Source: Bacteroidetes bacterium 2013_40CM_41_45
GTDB taxonomy: Bacteria; Bacteroidota; Bacteroidia; AKYH767-A; 2013-40CM-41-45
Length of the DNA: 64,000 bases
NCBI GenBank assembly: GCA_002215675.1
Contig: NGFH01000004.1
Span: 310,001-374,000, forward strand
Direction: 5' to 3'
The position numbers and the translations under genes were made by a program. The notes under the pieces were generated by a model. The model was not told the origin of the DNA. It saw only the letters and a program-made list of their open reading frames with translations, and ran no database searches. Below are positions 8,384-17,720 of this stretch, in pieces (position 1 is the first letter of the stretch; every line of letters begins with the position of its first letter).

Positions 8384-10075
8384 TTACTCCCTTATTATTT
8401 TCTTGACAACGGTGCTTCCATCCCGGCTAACAATTTTTAGAAAATAAATCCCGGCAGGATGAGTGGAAATATTTAATTGGGTTATGGTTTGGAGGATTGT
8501 TGATGAAAATACTTTTTCTCCCAAAACATTCGAGATTTCAATATGGGATTGCTTTGCTGCGTTTACAATGAAAAATACACCGGGGGTCGGATTCGGAAAG
8601 ACAGAGATTATGACTTTATCAGAAGGTTCATTCACTCCCGTAACAATAGGCGGAATAATATGGCTGTAGTAAACATTCTCCTCTCCGTTAAGGGTATTAG
8701 CCCAGGCAAAGTGCGCACCGGAATTATCCGATATCATATCAAAATAATCACCCATTTTATTCTGGTTAGGATAGCCAACGTGCGGATCGAAAATGCCTGA
8801 CAATATTTCATTGGCAGACCAGGTATTACCCTGGTCGGTGGAATAGGAATAGTAAAGCGCAGACAAATCTGAGCCGGGATTATCACGAGTATCAAGCCAG
8901 ACCGCATCAATTCTCCCATTGGGAGCAACCGACATCGTTCCAAACCACTGAGTACTTACTGAGGCATCATCGTTTATCCGGACCGGTAAGCTCCATGTGA
9001 GCCCGCCATCGGTGCTTCTTGCAAACATTACGTCACCGGGGTCGGAATTTGCTGTCCTTACAACTGAAGCAAGTAAATAAACATTGCCGTGTCCCGGGCC
9101 GTTGGAGCGGTCTACATCAATGCTTGCCTGGCCAAGCAATCCACCCGGGTTAACCGAAGGTTGATAGCCAAGGTCCCCGTCAAGGAAAACCGGGACAGAA
9201 GGTTCCCAGATTATTGTTGAAGCAGGGACTTGGGCATTCAGCGATTTTACAACAGCGGGCCCTGACTGGCTGTCTCCGCCAATGTATAATTCTCCATTAT
9301 TTCCCACCGCCATCGTTCCCCAAAAGGGTTGGCCATTCACCGGGATACAATTTTCATAGCTGATGTTTCCGTTGGTTGAACGGGTAAAAAAACCGGGAAG
9401 ACACGTGCTGAAATTAGATGTCCAGAAGGAATAAATATTTCCGCTGCCCCCTCCAGTCGTTCGGTCAATGGTCATCCATTGCTTATCGCCTCCCTGAGCA
9501 TCGGTTCCATTATCCCACGTAGCACCGCCATCGGTGCTCTTAAACACTTTGCAAAAGTAATCGGGGTTAATGGTCAAACTATTATAATAAAAATTCCCTG
9601 AGCTGTCAAAATCCAGAACGGGGTCAGAGCGGAAAATACCGGGCTGAATCACCCCCGGGGAAATCCAGGTTTGCCCTGCATTGGTAGTATAGCTCCACCC
9701 GGCCTGCCTGAAATTACTGCTCACATTATCAAACTGCCTCCAGCCAATAACAATCATATCAGCATTTAATGGATTCACCGCAATGCTTGGTTCGTTTGCA
9801 GCATCACCCAGTATGTTTTGCCCGCTGGCATCAACATTTACCTGTATTGTGAAGACGCTGCTGTTGAGCATTCTCTTTACAGCGCCACTTTTATATTTAT
9901 ATGCAGGAGAAGTCTTTTTATTTTGATACGCATTGGGAAGATATGCGTCACCGAACGTTTCTTGAGGCGCCTGCAATTTTTTATCTGCCGGTACCGGGGC
10001 ATGCTGGCCCGAAGAAAATAACGGGCTTAAAAGTATGCCCGCTGCAATGAGCGCAAATCCTGCTTTACTTTTCAT
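8384..10075 (-). CDS. Secreted Asp-box (BNR) beta-propeller protein with T9SS sorting tail
   Basis: 563 aa. A signal peptide covers about 1-23. The central part is a sialidase-like propeller with Asp-box motifs of the form S-x-D-x-G-x-T-W (STDGGATW, STDGGLTW, STDQGNTW). The last 75 or so residues form a type A T9SS sorting domain: FPNPTPGVF near its start, then GIYFLKIVSRDG and a basic end. The protein is therefore exported to the cell surface or medium by the type IX system. Asp-boxes are structural, so sialidase activity cannot be claimed; I do not see the full arginine triad of sialidases. Substrate unknown. A TATATTTG box lies 30 bp upstream. Confidence 0.85.
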   Translation of the reverse strand: MKSKAGFALIAAGILLSPLFSSGQHAPVPADKKLQAPQETFGDAYLPNAYQNKKTSPAYKYKSGAVKRMLNSSVFTIQVNVDASGQNILGDAANEPSIAVNPLNADMIVIGWRQFDNVSSNFRQAGWSYTTNAGQTWISPGVIQPGIFRSDPVLDFDSSGNFYYNSLTINPDYFCKVFKSTDGGATWDNGTDAQGGDKQWMTIDRTTGGGSGNIYSFWTSNFSTCLPGFFTRSTNGNISYENCIPVNGQPFWGTMAVGNNGELYIGGDSQSGPAVVKSLNAQVPASTIIWEPSVPVFLDGDLGYQPSVNPGGLLGQASIDVDRSNGPGHGNVYLLASVVRTANSDPGDVMFARSTDGGLTWSLPVRINDDASVSTQWFGTMSVAPNGRIDAVWLDTRDNPGSDLSALYYSYSTDQGNTWSANEILSGIFDPHVGYPNQNKMGDYFDMISDNSGAHFAWANTLNGEENVYYSHIIPPIVTGVNEPSDKVIISVFPNPTPGVFFIVNAAKQSHIEISNVLGEKVFSSTILQTITQLNISTHPAGIYFLKIVSRDGSTVVKKIIRE

Positions 10076-10104
10076 AACGCACTTATATTTTGATTATAGC
10101 TTAA

Positions 10105-10112
10105 CAAATATA
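10105..10112 (-). promoter_or_regulatory. -7 promoter box TATATTTG
   Basis: Perfect TAnnTTTG match on the minus strand, about 30 bp before the ATG of the Asp-box protein. No clear -33 element. Confidence 0.45.
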
Positions 10113-10157
10113 GGGAATTATTCTGTTACTCTCCTATTTAAGTCACTTTAATTCATG

Positions 10158-10847
10158 TCATTTCTTTTTCTCCACCATTCTGAAACCAATTCCAAACTGG
10201 TTCACAATTTCAATGCTGTCATCTTCATTTAAATATTTTCTTAGCTTGGAAATAAATACATCCAGGCTTCTTCCAAGGAAATAATCATCACTGCCCCATA
10301 CAGATTTTAATATGTCATCCCGTTTTATGAGCTGTTCACGGTTTGTATAAAATAATTTCAGGAGGTCTGCTTCTTTCTGCGTAAGTGCTGTTTGCTTATT
10401 TTTTCTTTCCAAAATTAAATTCGCTGCATCAAATCTGTACGTGCCGATTTGAAAAACAGTTTGAGACGTATTTTTAGTACTGCTGCGCTTTAAAAATACT
10501 TCTACCCGGTATGTTAATTCTTCGATGCTAAAGGGTTTGGTGATGTAATCATCCGCGCCTTTCTTAAACCCTTCTAATTTATCTTTCTGACCTGCTTTAG
10601 CAGTCAAAAACAAAACAGGTACTTGTTGATTTTGCTTCCTGATATTCTCAATCAATGTAAAGCCATCTTTCCTGGGAAGCATAACATCAAAAATACACAG
10701 GTCATAATTTTTTGTTTTGAATGCCTTCCATCCATTTTCACCGTCAGTAAAAAGGTCAACGTCATGTCCTTTCATTTCAAGATTATCCTTGATAATAAAG
10801 CCAAGTGAATCATCGTCCTCTACCAATAAGAGCTGTGCTTTTTCCAT
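10158..10847 (-). CDS. OmpR-family response regulator
   Basis: 229 aa. Receiver domain with acidic pair E10/D11-D13 and phosphoacceptor D54 in CIFDVMLPRKDG, followed by a winged-helix Trans_reg_C domain (about 130-225) with the ending IEIVNQFGIGFRMVE typical of the wing. It lies 3 bp downstream of the histidine kinase gene on the same strand, so the two form a classical two-component operon. The targets are not evident from the sequence. Confidence 0.93.
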   Translation of the reverse strand: MEKAQLLLVEDDDSLGFIIKDNLEMKGHDVDLFTDGENGWKAFKTKNYDLCIFDVMLPRKDGFTLIENIRKQNQQVPVLFLTAKAGQKDKLEGFKKGADDYITKPFSIEELTYRVEVFLKRSSTKNTSQTVFQIGTYRFDAANLILERKNKQTALTQKEADLLKLFYTNREQLIKRDDILKSVWGSDDYFLGRSLDVFISKLRKYLNEDDSIEIVNQFGIGFRMVEKKK

Positions 10848-10850
10848 GAA

Positions 10851-12116
10851 CTATTCTATTGGAAGGAATAAAATGAACCGGCTTCCTTTCCCCGATTCTC
10901 CGCTATAAACATCAATCATTCCATTGTGAATTTTTGTAAGCAACGAAACATAGCTTAAACCAAGCCCGAATCCTTTTGCCTGATGTAAATTCCCCATGGG
11001 AATACGGTAAAATTTTTCAAAAACTTTTTTCTGCTGATCCGCTCTTATTCCTATGCCTTTGTCGGCAACGCTAATCACAATTCCATTGCGTTCGTTACGG
11101 GAACTAATTTTTATTTCAGGAACGTCCTCTGAATATTTTACAGCATTATCAAGTAAATTGTAAATAATGTTCTCGATATGAATTTTGTCTGCCATTAATT
11201 GCGGGTGCTGTGTCAGCAAATCAAGTTGGATGCAACTCTCCGGAATTCCTGACGATTGAACTATTTTTTCTTTCACCGAAACAATTAGATCATGAATATT
11301 GATAAGCTCTTTATTCAAGCGGATTTCATTGTTCTCCATGCTCGACATTTCCAAAACTCGTTCCACCTGATATTTGAGCTTATATATTTCTTTATGAATA
11401 ACTGAAGCATATTGAGTCAGGCGCTTAGGGGTAGAAATTATGTCGGGGTTTTGTAATATTTCAGATGAAATGGCGATGGAAGAAATAGGTGTTTGAAATT
11501 CATGCGTCATGTTATTCACAAAATCACTCTGAATTTCTGATAATCTTTTTTGCTTGAGAATAATGTACAAAGTGTAAGCAAAAAACACGATAACAACTAG
11601 CAGCACTGCACTTGAAAATATCCAGATACTCATTTGATTGGCTATACTGCTCCCCTTACCGGGAAAATAAATACCAAAATAAATACTGTTTCCCTTCCAA
11701 CCGGGAAGTGAATTAAGAGTGCTGGCATCCATAGTGGTATTATTGAATGTGATGCACTTTCCGTAAACCATTTTGTCGTCATTATAAATCACCATTCCGA
11801 AGTTGATGGCCAGTCCCCGCTTAATAAATTCTTGTTTCAATAAACGCTCTAATATTTGCGGCTCAATGAACTGGTTTATGCTCACCACAAAATAATTCGA
11901 TGAAAGCTGGTTAACGGGATTATCCATTTCAGCATTTACATGATTGATTTTAAAAACTGAATCAGCCACATTTTTCAATCCCAAACTTACATTCACATTA
12001 AATTGTTTTTCGTTCAAATCAAATGCTTTCTTAACCCAATAGATTTGAGTTACAACGATTCCTATAATGCAGATAGTTGCAAGAACAATAATAAGGCGAA
12101 TGCTATTGCGATTCAT
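10851..12116 (-). CDS. Membrane sensor histidine kinase
   Basis: 421 aa. TM1 lies at about 8-28, a periplasmic sensor region of about 130 residues follows, and TM2 is at about 163-188. HisKA has H205 in NNMTHEFQTPISSI. The HATPase domain has LLDNAVKY, DKGIGI and GFGLGLSYV. The start ATG is 5 bp from a TAATTTTG box, so the 5' leader must be very short. It is the cognate kinase of the OmpR-type regulator that follows it. The periplasmic domain is not one I recognise. Confidence 0.93.
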   Translation of the reverse strand: MNRNSIRLIIVLATICIIGIVVTQIYWVKKAFDLNEKQFNVNVSLGLKNVADSVFKINHVNAEMDNPVNQLSSNYFVVSINQFIEPQILERLLKQEFIKRGLAINFGMVIYNDDKMVYGKCITFNNTTMDASTLNSLPGWKGNSIYFGIYFPGKGSSIANQMSIWIFSSAVLLVVIVFFAYTLYIILKQKRLSEIQSDFVNNMTHEFQTPISSIAISSEILQNPDIISTPKRLTQYASVIHKEIYKLKYQVERVLEMSSMENNEIRLNKELINIHDLIVSVKEKIVQSSGIPESCIQLDLLTQHPQLMADKIHIENIIYNLLDNAVKYSEDVPEIKISSRNERNGIVISVADKGIGIRADQQKKVFEKFYRIPMGNLHQAKGFGLGLSYVSLLTKIHNGMIDVYSGESGKGSRFILFLPIE

Positions 12117-12120
12117 GTTT

Positions 12121-12128
12121 CAAAATTA
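12121..12128 (-). promoter_or_regulatory. -7 promoter box TAATTTTG
   Basis: TAnnTTTG match on the minus strand, 4 bp from the kinase ATG, consistent with a leaderless or nearly leaderless transcript. Confidence 0.35.
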
Positions 12129-12235
12129 GTTTAAAAAATGCTTGTTGCCTCTCTGTTAGGAATTCGATAAGAAATATTTGAAATTGAATAACAAGCAAGC
12201 TGGTTTTGGCGATTCATCTTTGCAAAAAAAATCAA

Positions 12236-12730
12236 ATGAAAAAACAAATCAATTGGCTGCTGAATACTCCTACAAACGGAGCAAAGCAAATTATTATTTT
12301 ACGCCTTATGGCAGGCGGTGTGTTTCTGTGGGAAGGAATACTTAAATTCGTTTATGTAAATCAAGGTGTCGGACGATTTACGAAACTCGGCTTTCCCATG
12401 CCTGATGTCCTTGCTCATTTTGTAGGAGTAGGGGAAATAATCGGTGGACTCTTTCTTATATTCGGATTGATGACCCGGGTAGTTTCGCTTTATTTTATCC
12501 TCGAGATGATTGTTGCAATTTTGTCGACAAAAATTACTCTTTACCTCGGAACATATCCGCTGCCGTTACCATCGGCACCTCCGCAAGTTGGTATTTGGGC
12601 AGTGTTTCATGAGATTCGTTCTGATTATGCACAACTGCTTACCTGCTTATTCCTTATGCTAATCGGCCCCGGAATTCTTTCTTTGGATGAATGGTTGGCT
12701 AAGAAGAACCGAAAGGAATTGCTAAAATAG
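12236..12730 (+). CDS. DoxX family membrane protein
   Basis: 164 aa from the ATG at 12236. An upstream in-frame start at 12206 overlaps likely promoter sequence and adds no conserved residues. There are four transmembrane segments. The start has the DoxX pattern IIILRLMAGGVFLWEGILKF, followed by FTKLGFP and GVGEIIGGLFLIFGL. DoxX proteins are small inner-membrane proteins linked to quinone or thiol redox functions in some organisms; the role here is unknown. Transcribed divergently from the kinase operon. Confidence 0.85.
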   Translation: MKKQINWLLNTPTNGAKQIIILRLMAGGVFLWEGILKFVYVNQGVGRFTKLGFPMPDVLAHFVGVGEIIGGLFLIFGLMTRVVSLYFILEMIVAILSTKITLYLGTYPLPLPSAPPQVGIWAVFHEIRSDYAQLLTCLFLMLIGPGILSLDEWLAKKNRKELLK

Positions 12731-12779
12731 AATCACTCAGTGAGACCTAATAATATGTCGAAGTTACGGCCTTCAAAAG

Positions 12780-13145
12780 TCATAGCTCCGGAACAACTTT
12801 ATTAATGGACAGCCATAATAAAACAACTTCAACCGGGATTCTGACCGTGTGCAAAATCGTTAAGGTCTTTACGTCTAAACTGTCAATGTACTGTCTGCCT
12901 TTTGAAGTTGTAAAAAGCGCGATGATTAATAATAAAGGTGGTAAGACCAGCAGCATAAATCTTGGGGGAGTTGTATTTGTCAGAGTATAAAAACCCGAAA
13001 GCCCAATAACAGTTTGAAGCGCTAACCAAATCAATAAAATTATCAAAGTGGTTTTAGAGTTGCGGGTCGCTTTGTAAAAAAGCGCAACGGTTATAATTGT
13101 TGTTAGCCCGAAGACTACGCTAATATATGATGGTAAATTCTCCAT
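12780..13145 (-). CDS. Hypothetical four-helix membrane protein
   Basis: 121 aa. Four hydrophobic segments (about 5-23, 32-52, 58-78 and 98-118) with short loops. Positive residues cluster after helix 1 (KATRNSK) and around 80-90. I do not recognise the family. It lies convergent to DoxX and downstream of the ppk2 gene pair, with a 14-bp gap to the next gene upstream, so it may be the last gene of that operon. Confidence 0.65.
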   Translation of the reverse strand: MENLPSYISVVFGLTTIITVALFYKATRNSKTTLIILLIWLALQTVIGLSGFYTLTNTTPPRFMLLVLPPLLLIIALFTTSKGRQYIDSLDVKTLTILHTVRIPVEVVLLWLSINKVVPEL

Positions 13146-13159
13146 AACAAAATTTCATC

Positions 13160-13519
13160 TTACTTTTTAGTTGCTTTCGGTTTTAATGAATTTACATACG
13201 CAAAGCTCATGTCAAAATAAGGTCTTAGTTCTTTTGTATTCTTTAAAAGTTCATCGGGCACAACAACATATTCTTTCCTGACGATTCCATACGCCTTGAC
13301 CAAACCGGTTTTATATTTTTTCAGAAAAGCATCAATCTGGTCAGGAGGCAAACGAAGCCCTAATGTTTCATCGGGATTAAAGTTTGAAAACATGTGCCCG
13401 TTGTGAGAAGTGTAAGGAATTGCAGCGCCCTTCAGCTTAACTTTCGGATTGGTTGCGACAAGTTTTTCATATTGAGCAAACTTGTCCGGTGAAATTGAGT
13501 TACCTTTTTTTGTCGCCAT
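13160..13519 (-). CDS. Small conserved protein, possibly TfoX-like fold
   Basis: 119 aa from the ATG at 13519. A TTG at 13543 overlapping the ppk2 stop is in frame, but the ATG gives a natural N terminus (MATKKG). The sequence has PYTSHNGHMFSNF, LGLRLPPDQIDAFLKKY and YGIVRKEYVVVPDELLKN. This resembles small proteins sometimes labelled TfoX/Sxy-like, but the similarity is recalled, not tested. It is soluble, without a signal peptide. It directly follows ppk2 and is likely co-transcribed. No function is assigned. Confidence 0.65.
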   Translation of the reverse strand: MATKKGNSISPDKFAQYEKLVATNPKVKLKGAAIPYTSHNGHMFSNFNPDETLGLRLPPDQIDAFLKKYKTGLVKAYGIVRKEYVVVPDELLKNTKELRPYFDMSFAYVNSLKPKATKK

Positions 13520-13539
13520 TATTTTATTATGTACAGGAA

Positions 13540-14283
13540 TCAATAAAGTTTTTCATTTATATTTTCAGGCGTAGCCGGATACACCAATCCATAATTATGT
13601 GAAACTAATTTTTTATTCTTCTTACGATATTTCAAACGCTTCAGCAAATGTGATATCAAAGCTACATGAGCAGGTTTTTTCTCCTCGGCATTCACTACAA
13701 ACCAGGGAGCATGTTTAAAATTTGTTTTAAGCAACATTACGTTCCTTGCTTCCGAATAATCCTTCCAGCGTTTCTGCGCTTGTTTATCAACGGGGCTAAC
13801 CTTCCACTGCTTCAGCGGGTTTTTCCTGCGGTCTTTCAATCTTCTTTTTTGTTCTTCTTTACTGATGTCGAGATAATATTTCAAGATGATGATTTCAGCA
13901 TCAATCAGCATTTTTTCAAACAACTCCACGTCTTTAAAAAATGATTTGTATTCCTTATCGGTGCAGAAGCCCATTACTTTTTCAACTCCTGCCCGGTTAT
14001 ACCAGCTGCGGTTGAACAATACAAACTCACCGGAAGCAGGCATGTGTTCAGAGAAACGCTGAAAATACCATTCATGCTCCTCTCTGTCGGAGGGTTTTCC
14101 CAAAGCCACAATCCGCGTCTCGCGGGGACTAAGATGTTTTGTAATTTCTTTGATGGTTCCGTCTTTGCCGGCCGCATCTCTTCCCTCAAGAATGATAAGC
14201 AGCTTAAGGCCCGATGAAATAATTTCCTTTTGCAACTTAACCAATTCTACGTAAAGTTGGTGCAGCGTTTTCTTCCTTTTCAT
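13540..14283 (-). CDS. ppk2: Polyphosphate kinase 2
   Basis: 247 aa. Walker A-type loop EGRDAAGKDG (33-42), Walker B region FNRSWYNRAGVE (89-100) and basic lid RLKDRRKNPLKQWKVS (about 148-165), in the order expected for PPK2. These enzymes move phosphate between polyphosphate and nucleotides (ADP/GDP or AMP depending on class). The single-domain length is near the usual size for class I or III; the class cannot be set by eye. It sits between an acyltransferase and two small genes, 11 bp after the acyltransferase, with no ppk1 in the window. Confidence 0.93.
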   Translation of the reverse strand: MKRKKTLHQLYVELVKLQKEIISSGLKLLIILEGRDAAGKDGTIKEITKHLSPRETRIVALGKPSDREEHEWYFQRFSEHMPASGEFVLFNRSWYNRAGVEKVMGFCTDKEYKSFFKDVELFEKMLIDAEIIILKYYLDISKEEQKRRLKDRRKNPLKQWKVSPVDKQAQKRWKDYSEARNVMLLKTNFKHAPWFVVNAEEKKPAHVALISHLLKRLKYRKKNKKLVSHNYGLVYPATPENINEKLY

Positions 14284-14294
14284 TTTCTGCGGCG

Positions 14295-15464
14295 TCAGCT
14301 ACCTGCCTTCATTGGTGTCGTTACCGGTAAGGGCTGGGATTTATCATAATCTTCCTGTGTGTAGTGCTTTGTTCCCGAGCTATGTATAACGCTGATATTT
14401 CTTTTAAGCCTCAGGAAATATTTTTCAATGTATTCATAGGATAAATAAGATATCAAAACAGTTGCAACGGTACTAGAACTATAAACAATAATATATTTAT
14501 ATATGCTTTGCGTTTCCATCCCGGAAAGTACTTTAGAAACAAAAAAGATTACTAACGGATGATATACATAGATGCCGTAAGAAATTTTTCCTAAAAAGTC
14601 TAAAACATCTGAATCCAGGTTAAGCATCCTGTTCTTAATATTAATTTGGCCGATAATCAATACAACAGTTACTGCGCTGACAATCTCATTGTCCAGTACA
14701 GATGCAATATGAAATTTATTTATGATTAGCGCTAAAATAATTGCTAATGAGATTGCTTGAGATAATTTGTTATCTGCAAACTTCAGGAAAAATTTGTTTT
14801 TCTGCTTATATAGAATGGCGCCCAGCGCTCCAATAAGCATACAATGGAACCTGGTTATATGAATAATCCTTTCAATTATGGAATGGGGGTAAAAAAAGTG
14901 AAGGAATAATTTTATACCAATTAAAATAACAATTGCCGGTACTATAAAAAGTATTATTCTGTTAATCTTTTTGTTTACCCATGGCCAAAATAAATAAAAC
15001 TGCTCTTCTACACCTAAGGACCAATAATGTGTCACAAACTTTAACGGGATGTATAAAATGTACGGAATATTTGCCGCAAAAAACAAGTAAAGAAATAAGG
15101 ACTTAATATTTAAGTCGAATCCAAATACCAAAATAGTTAGTATAGCTATAGACAGGTATAAATAATATAAAGGCCAGATTCTAAGAATTCTCCGCAGGTA
15201 AAAGTTCTTGATGTTAATAGGTTGTACCTCCTTTTCATTTTGAAGTAAGAAAGTTATAAGAAACCCGCTTATTGCAAAAAAGATACTGACTCCAAATCCT
15301 GCAAGGTCAATTCCGCGGGGCATTCCGTTTTTATTAGTGCCGAGAATAAAAGGGTCTAAATTAAATGACTCTAGATCGAACGTAATATGAGTTATTACAA
15401 CTGCTAATGCAGCTATAGCTCTCAAACCATTTAGTCCTGGTAAGTATACTGTACGACTGTTCAT
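14295..15464 (-). CDS. Acyltransferase 3 family membrane protein
   Basis: 389 aa, about ten hydrophobic segments. The N-terminal motif LNGLRAIAALAVVITHI contains the catalytic-type His. It is followed by FFAISGFLITFLLQNE and HYWSLGVEEQFYLFWPW, both hallmarks of the Acyl_transf_3 family (OafA/WecH-like). Members O-acetylate sugars of LPS, peptidoglycan or capsule. There is no SGNH domain at the C terminus. No polysaccharide cluster surrounds it, so the acceptor is unknown. Confidence 0.9.
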   Translation of the reverse strand: MNSRTVYLPGLNGLRAIAALAVVITHITFDLESFNLDPFILGTNKNGMPRGIDLAGFGVSIFFAISGFLITFLLQNEKEVQPINIKNFYLRRILRIWPLYYLYLSIAILTILVFGFDLNIKSLFLYLFFAANIPYILYIPLKFVTHYWSLGVEEQFYLFWPWVNKKINRIILFIVPAIVILIGIKLFLHFFYPHSIIERIIHITRFHCMLIGALGAILYKQKNKFFLKFADNKLSQAISLAIILALIINKFHIASVLDNEIVSAVTVVLIIGQINIKNRMLNLDSDVLDFLGKISYGIYVYHPLVIFFVSKVLSGMETQSIYKYIIVYSSSTVATVLISYLSYEYIEKYFLRLKRNISVIHSSGTKHYTQEDYDKSQPLPVTTPMKAGS

Positions 15465-15498
15465 AGTTTTTGCAAAGCCGGCAGAAAGGATTTCTTCT

Positions 15499-17463
15499 CT
15501 ACTTACTCAATATCTTAAACTCCGTTCTGCGGTTAAGCTGCCTGCCTTCATCGGTGTCGTTGCTTGCCACGGGCTGCGTTTTGCCATAGCCCTTTGCAAT
15601 TACACGGTCTGCGCTTATGCCTTTGCTTATGAGGTAATCCACCACACTTTGTGCCCGCGCCTGTGAGAGTTTCTGGTTGTATTCATCGCTGCCGCGGTTA
15701 TCGGTATGGCTGCTCACTTCTATTTTAAGCGATGGCATTTCATTAAGCACTTCCAGCACGCGCGTAAGCTCGCTCATGGATTCCATGCGCAGGTTTGCTT
15801 TGTCAAAGTCGTAGAAAATATTGTTGAGGATAATTTTCTTTCCCACTTCCGGTTTGCGCAATACCACCGGCTTGTTTATTTCCACGTATCCTTTCGATGC
15901 AGGGATGTCTATATTTTCAGAATGGAACAAATGCCCTTCTTTGCGCACCACAATCCCGTAGTTTCTTCCCGATGGAAGTGACACGAGATATTTTCCGGTC
16001 TCGCTGTTGGATTCAAACTTCGCAACCGACTGCGCTTTGAGATTATCTATTACCTCAATATTAGCTCCCAGCGGCTGGCCGGTGGCTTCGTCCGTTATAG
16101 TTCCACTCAAAAGCGTTAGCTGCGGCTGGGCTTTTACCACCGTATCATTAACGAACGTTACCATATAAATATCACGCTTGCCCAAGCTTCCTTCGCGTGC
16201 CGAGGCGTAATACGCATGCTTTCCGCTGGCCGATATTACAAAGCTCACATCGTTTTCCGGTGTGTTAATCGGGTAACCGATGTTCTGCGGCTCGCTCCAT
16301 TTTCCGCCTTCCAAAACAGTTACAAAAATATCGAAGCCGCCCATAGTGTTATGTCCGTTGGAACAGAAGTACAGCGTTTTTCCATCAGGATGCATGAACA
16401 CGGCATCCTCGTCCATTTCAGTATTCACAGGCGGTCCCAGATTTTCTGCCGGCCCCCAGTCGCCTTTGGCAGTTAGCCGTGAAACGTAAATGTCTTTGCC
16501 TCCGTGTCCACCTTCCTTATTGCTCACAAAATAGATTGCCTTTTCATCGGGTGTAAACGCTGCTGATGTTTCCTGCAGCTTCGTGTTTATGTTACTTGAA
16601 AGTCTCTGAGGCGCGCTCCACTGTTTGCCCCTGAGCCGCGATTCGGAGATATCCGCATCTACATTGCTAGCATCGCGATAAACAAACAAACGCTGCCCGT
16701 CCACACTCAGGTTAACGGTTGCATCATTACGCTCGGAGTTTACCGGAGGACCCAGGTTTTTTGCAGGCGTCCATTTCCCGTTTTTGTTTTCCGAAAAATA
16801 AATGTCTTCGTAATACTCGCCCGATTCGTTTTCCAGCCCGCCTGTAGTGCCTTCTCTTTTTGAAGTGAAATAAAGAACCGATTCATCGGCAGAAATTACC
16901 GGGCAGTATTCATCATATTCTGTATTGATAGCGGAGCCCAGGCTTTCAATTTTAACATTGAGTGGTGCCGCCATCAGTTTCTTTCCGACTTTGCACTCTT
17001 CTATTTTTCTTTTTGCCGTTACAATCTCCGCATCATTGCTTTCTGATTTTTTACCCAGGCACCGCGAATATTCTTCAATCGCCTTATCCCATTCAAGGTT
17101 AAAGTGGTATGCTTTTGCTAGTAAAAAGTGTGCATCAATATCCACATCGGGTTTCAGCTGGATAGCTTTCTCAATGAGTTCAATGGCTTTCTTTTTCTTA
17201 ACAGAATGAATGTAACAGTTGCCCATTTTCAGGTCCAACTCTGCATTGTCGGGATTAAATTTGTAAGCAATTTGATAATGCAGGACCGCTTCATCATATT
17301 GTAAATCATAATAAAAGGAGTCGCCTTCTTTAATCGCTTTTTGTGCTTCCTTCAATCCTTGCTTATCGTTGGGAAAATTGGCAGAATTGAATTCCTTGCT
17401 CTGCGCATAGGCTGTAAAATGAGTTAAAGCGAAAATTACGGTTATCAATAAAATATTTTTCAT
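15499..17463 (-). CDS. PorE-like TPR/PD40/CarboxypepD_reg/OmpA protein
   Basis: 654 aa from the ATG at 17463; an upstream start at 17493 would overlap a TACTTTTG promoter box. A signal peptide covers about 1-21. Then come TPR-like helices (about 30-150), a PD40/WD40-type propeller (about 190-430, with repeats such as SADESVLYFTSKREG and HPDGKTLYFCSNG), a carboxypeptidase-regulatory-like beta domain (about 445-535) and an OmpA C-terminal peptidoglycan-binding domain (about 545-650, with NIFYDFDKANLR and SHTDNRG). This architecture matches PorE of the type IX secretion system, but several paralogues share it. No other T9SS core gene is nearby, so the PorE role is an inference. Confidence 0.85.
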   Translation of the reverse strand: MKNILLITVIFALTHFTAYAQSKEFNSANFPNDKQGLKEAQKAIKEGDSFYYDLQYDEAVLHYQIAYKFNPDNAELDLKMGNCYIHSVKKKKAIELIEKAIQLKPDVDIDAHFLLAKAYHFNLEWDKAIEEYSRCLGKKSESNDAEIVTAKRKIEECKVGKKLMAAPLNVKIESLGSAINTEYDEYCPVISADESVLYFTSKREGTTGGLENESGEYYEDIYFSENKNGKWTPAKNLGPPVNSERNDATVNLSVDGQRLFVYRDASNVDADISESRLRGKQWSAPQRLSSNINTKLQETSAAFTPDEKAIYFVSNKEGGHGGKDIYVSRLTAKGDWGPAENLGPPVNTEMDEDAVFMHPDGKTLYFCSNGHNTMGGFDIFVTVLEGGKWSEPQNIGYPINTPENDVSFVISASGKHAYYASAREGSLGKRDIYMVTFVNDTVVKAQPQLTLLSGTITDEATGQPLGANIEVIDNLKAQSVAKFESNSETGKYLVSLPSGRNYGIVVRKEGHLFHSENIDIPASKGYVEINKPVVLRKPEVGKKIILNNIFYDFDKANLRMESMSELTRVLEVLNEMPSLKIEVSSHTDNRGSDEYNQKLSQARAQSVVDYLISKGISADRVIAKGYGKTQPVASNDTDEGRQLNRRTEFKILSK

Positions 17464-17490
17464 AAGAAGTTTCCTGTAACAGTGAATAAA

Positions 17491-17498
17491 CAAAAGTA
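17491..17498 (-). promoter_or_regulatory. -7 promoter box TACTTTTG
   Basis: TAnnTTTG match on the minus strand, about 28 bp before the ATG at 17463 of the PorE-like gene. It supports that start over the one at 17493, which would fall inside the box. Confidence 0.4.
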
Positions 17499-17633
17499 GA
17501 AATATTCTTTACCCTGCTTGTCCAATTACTTCATAAACAATGAATAAATTGCATTAAAAAAGGACTCAACCGATTTATGTTAGTAAATTTTCACTGCTTA
17601 AAAATTCTTACAGGCTCTTACACAACTTTTTGT

Positions 17634-17641
17634 TAATTTTG
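17634..17641 (+). promoter_or_regulatory. Possible -7 promoter box TAATTTTG
   Basis: TAnnTTTG match in the 257-bp divergent spacer, about 80 bp before the TPR gene. The region is A+T-rich, so chance occurrence is possible. Confidence 0.25.
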
Positions 17642-17720
17642 TTTTCAAAGATTTTTGGAGTTGTGATGTGCGGCCATGAACAGAACCTTTTTACGTATAA
17701 CTTAAACGTATAATTCTCCC

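Noticed and set aside
8384-10075. Sialidase or neuraminidase
   Set aside because: Asp-boxes alone do not show sialidase activity; the catalytic Arg triad and Tyr/Glu pair could not be identified.
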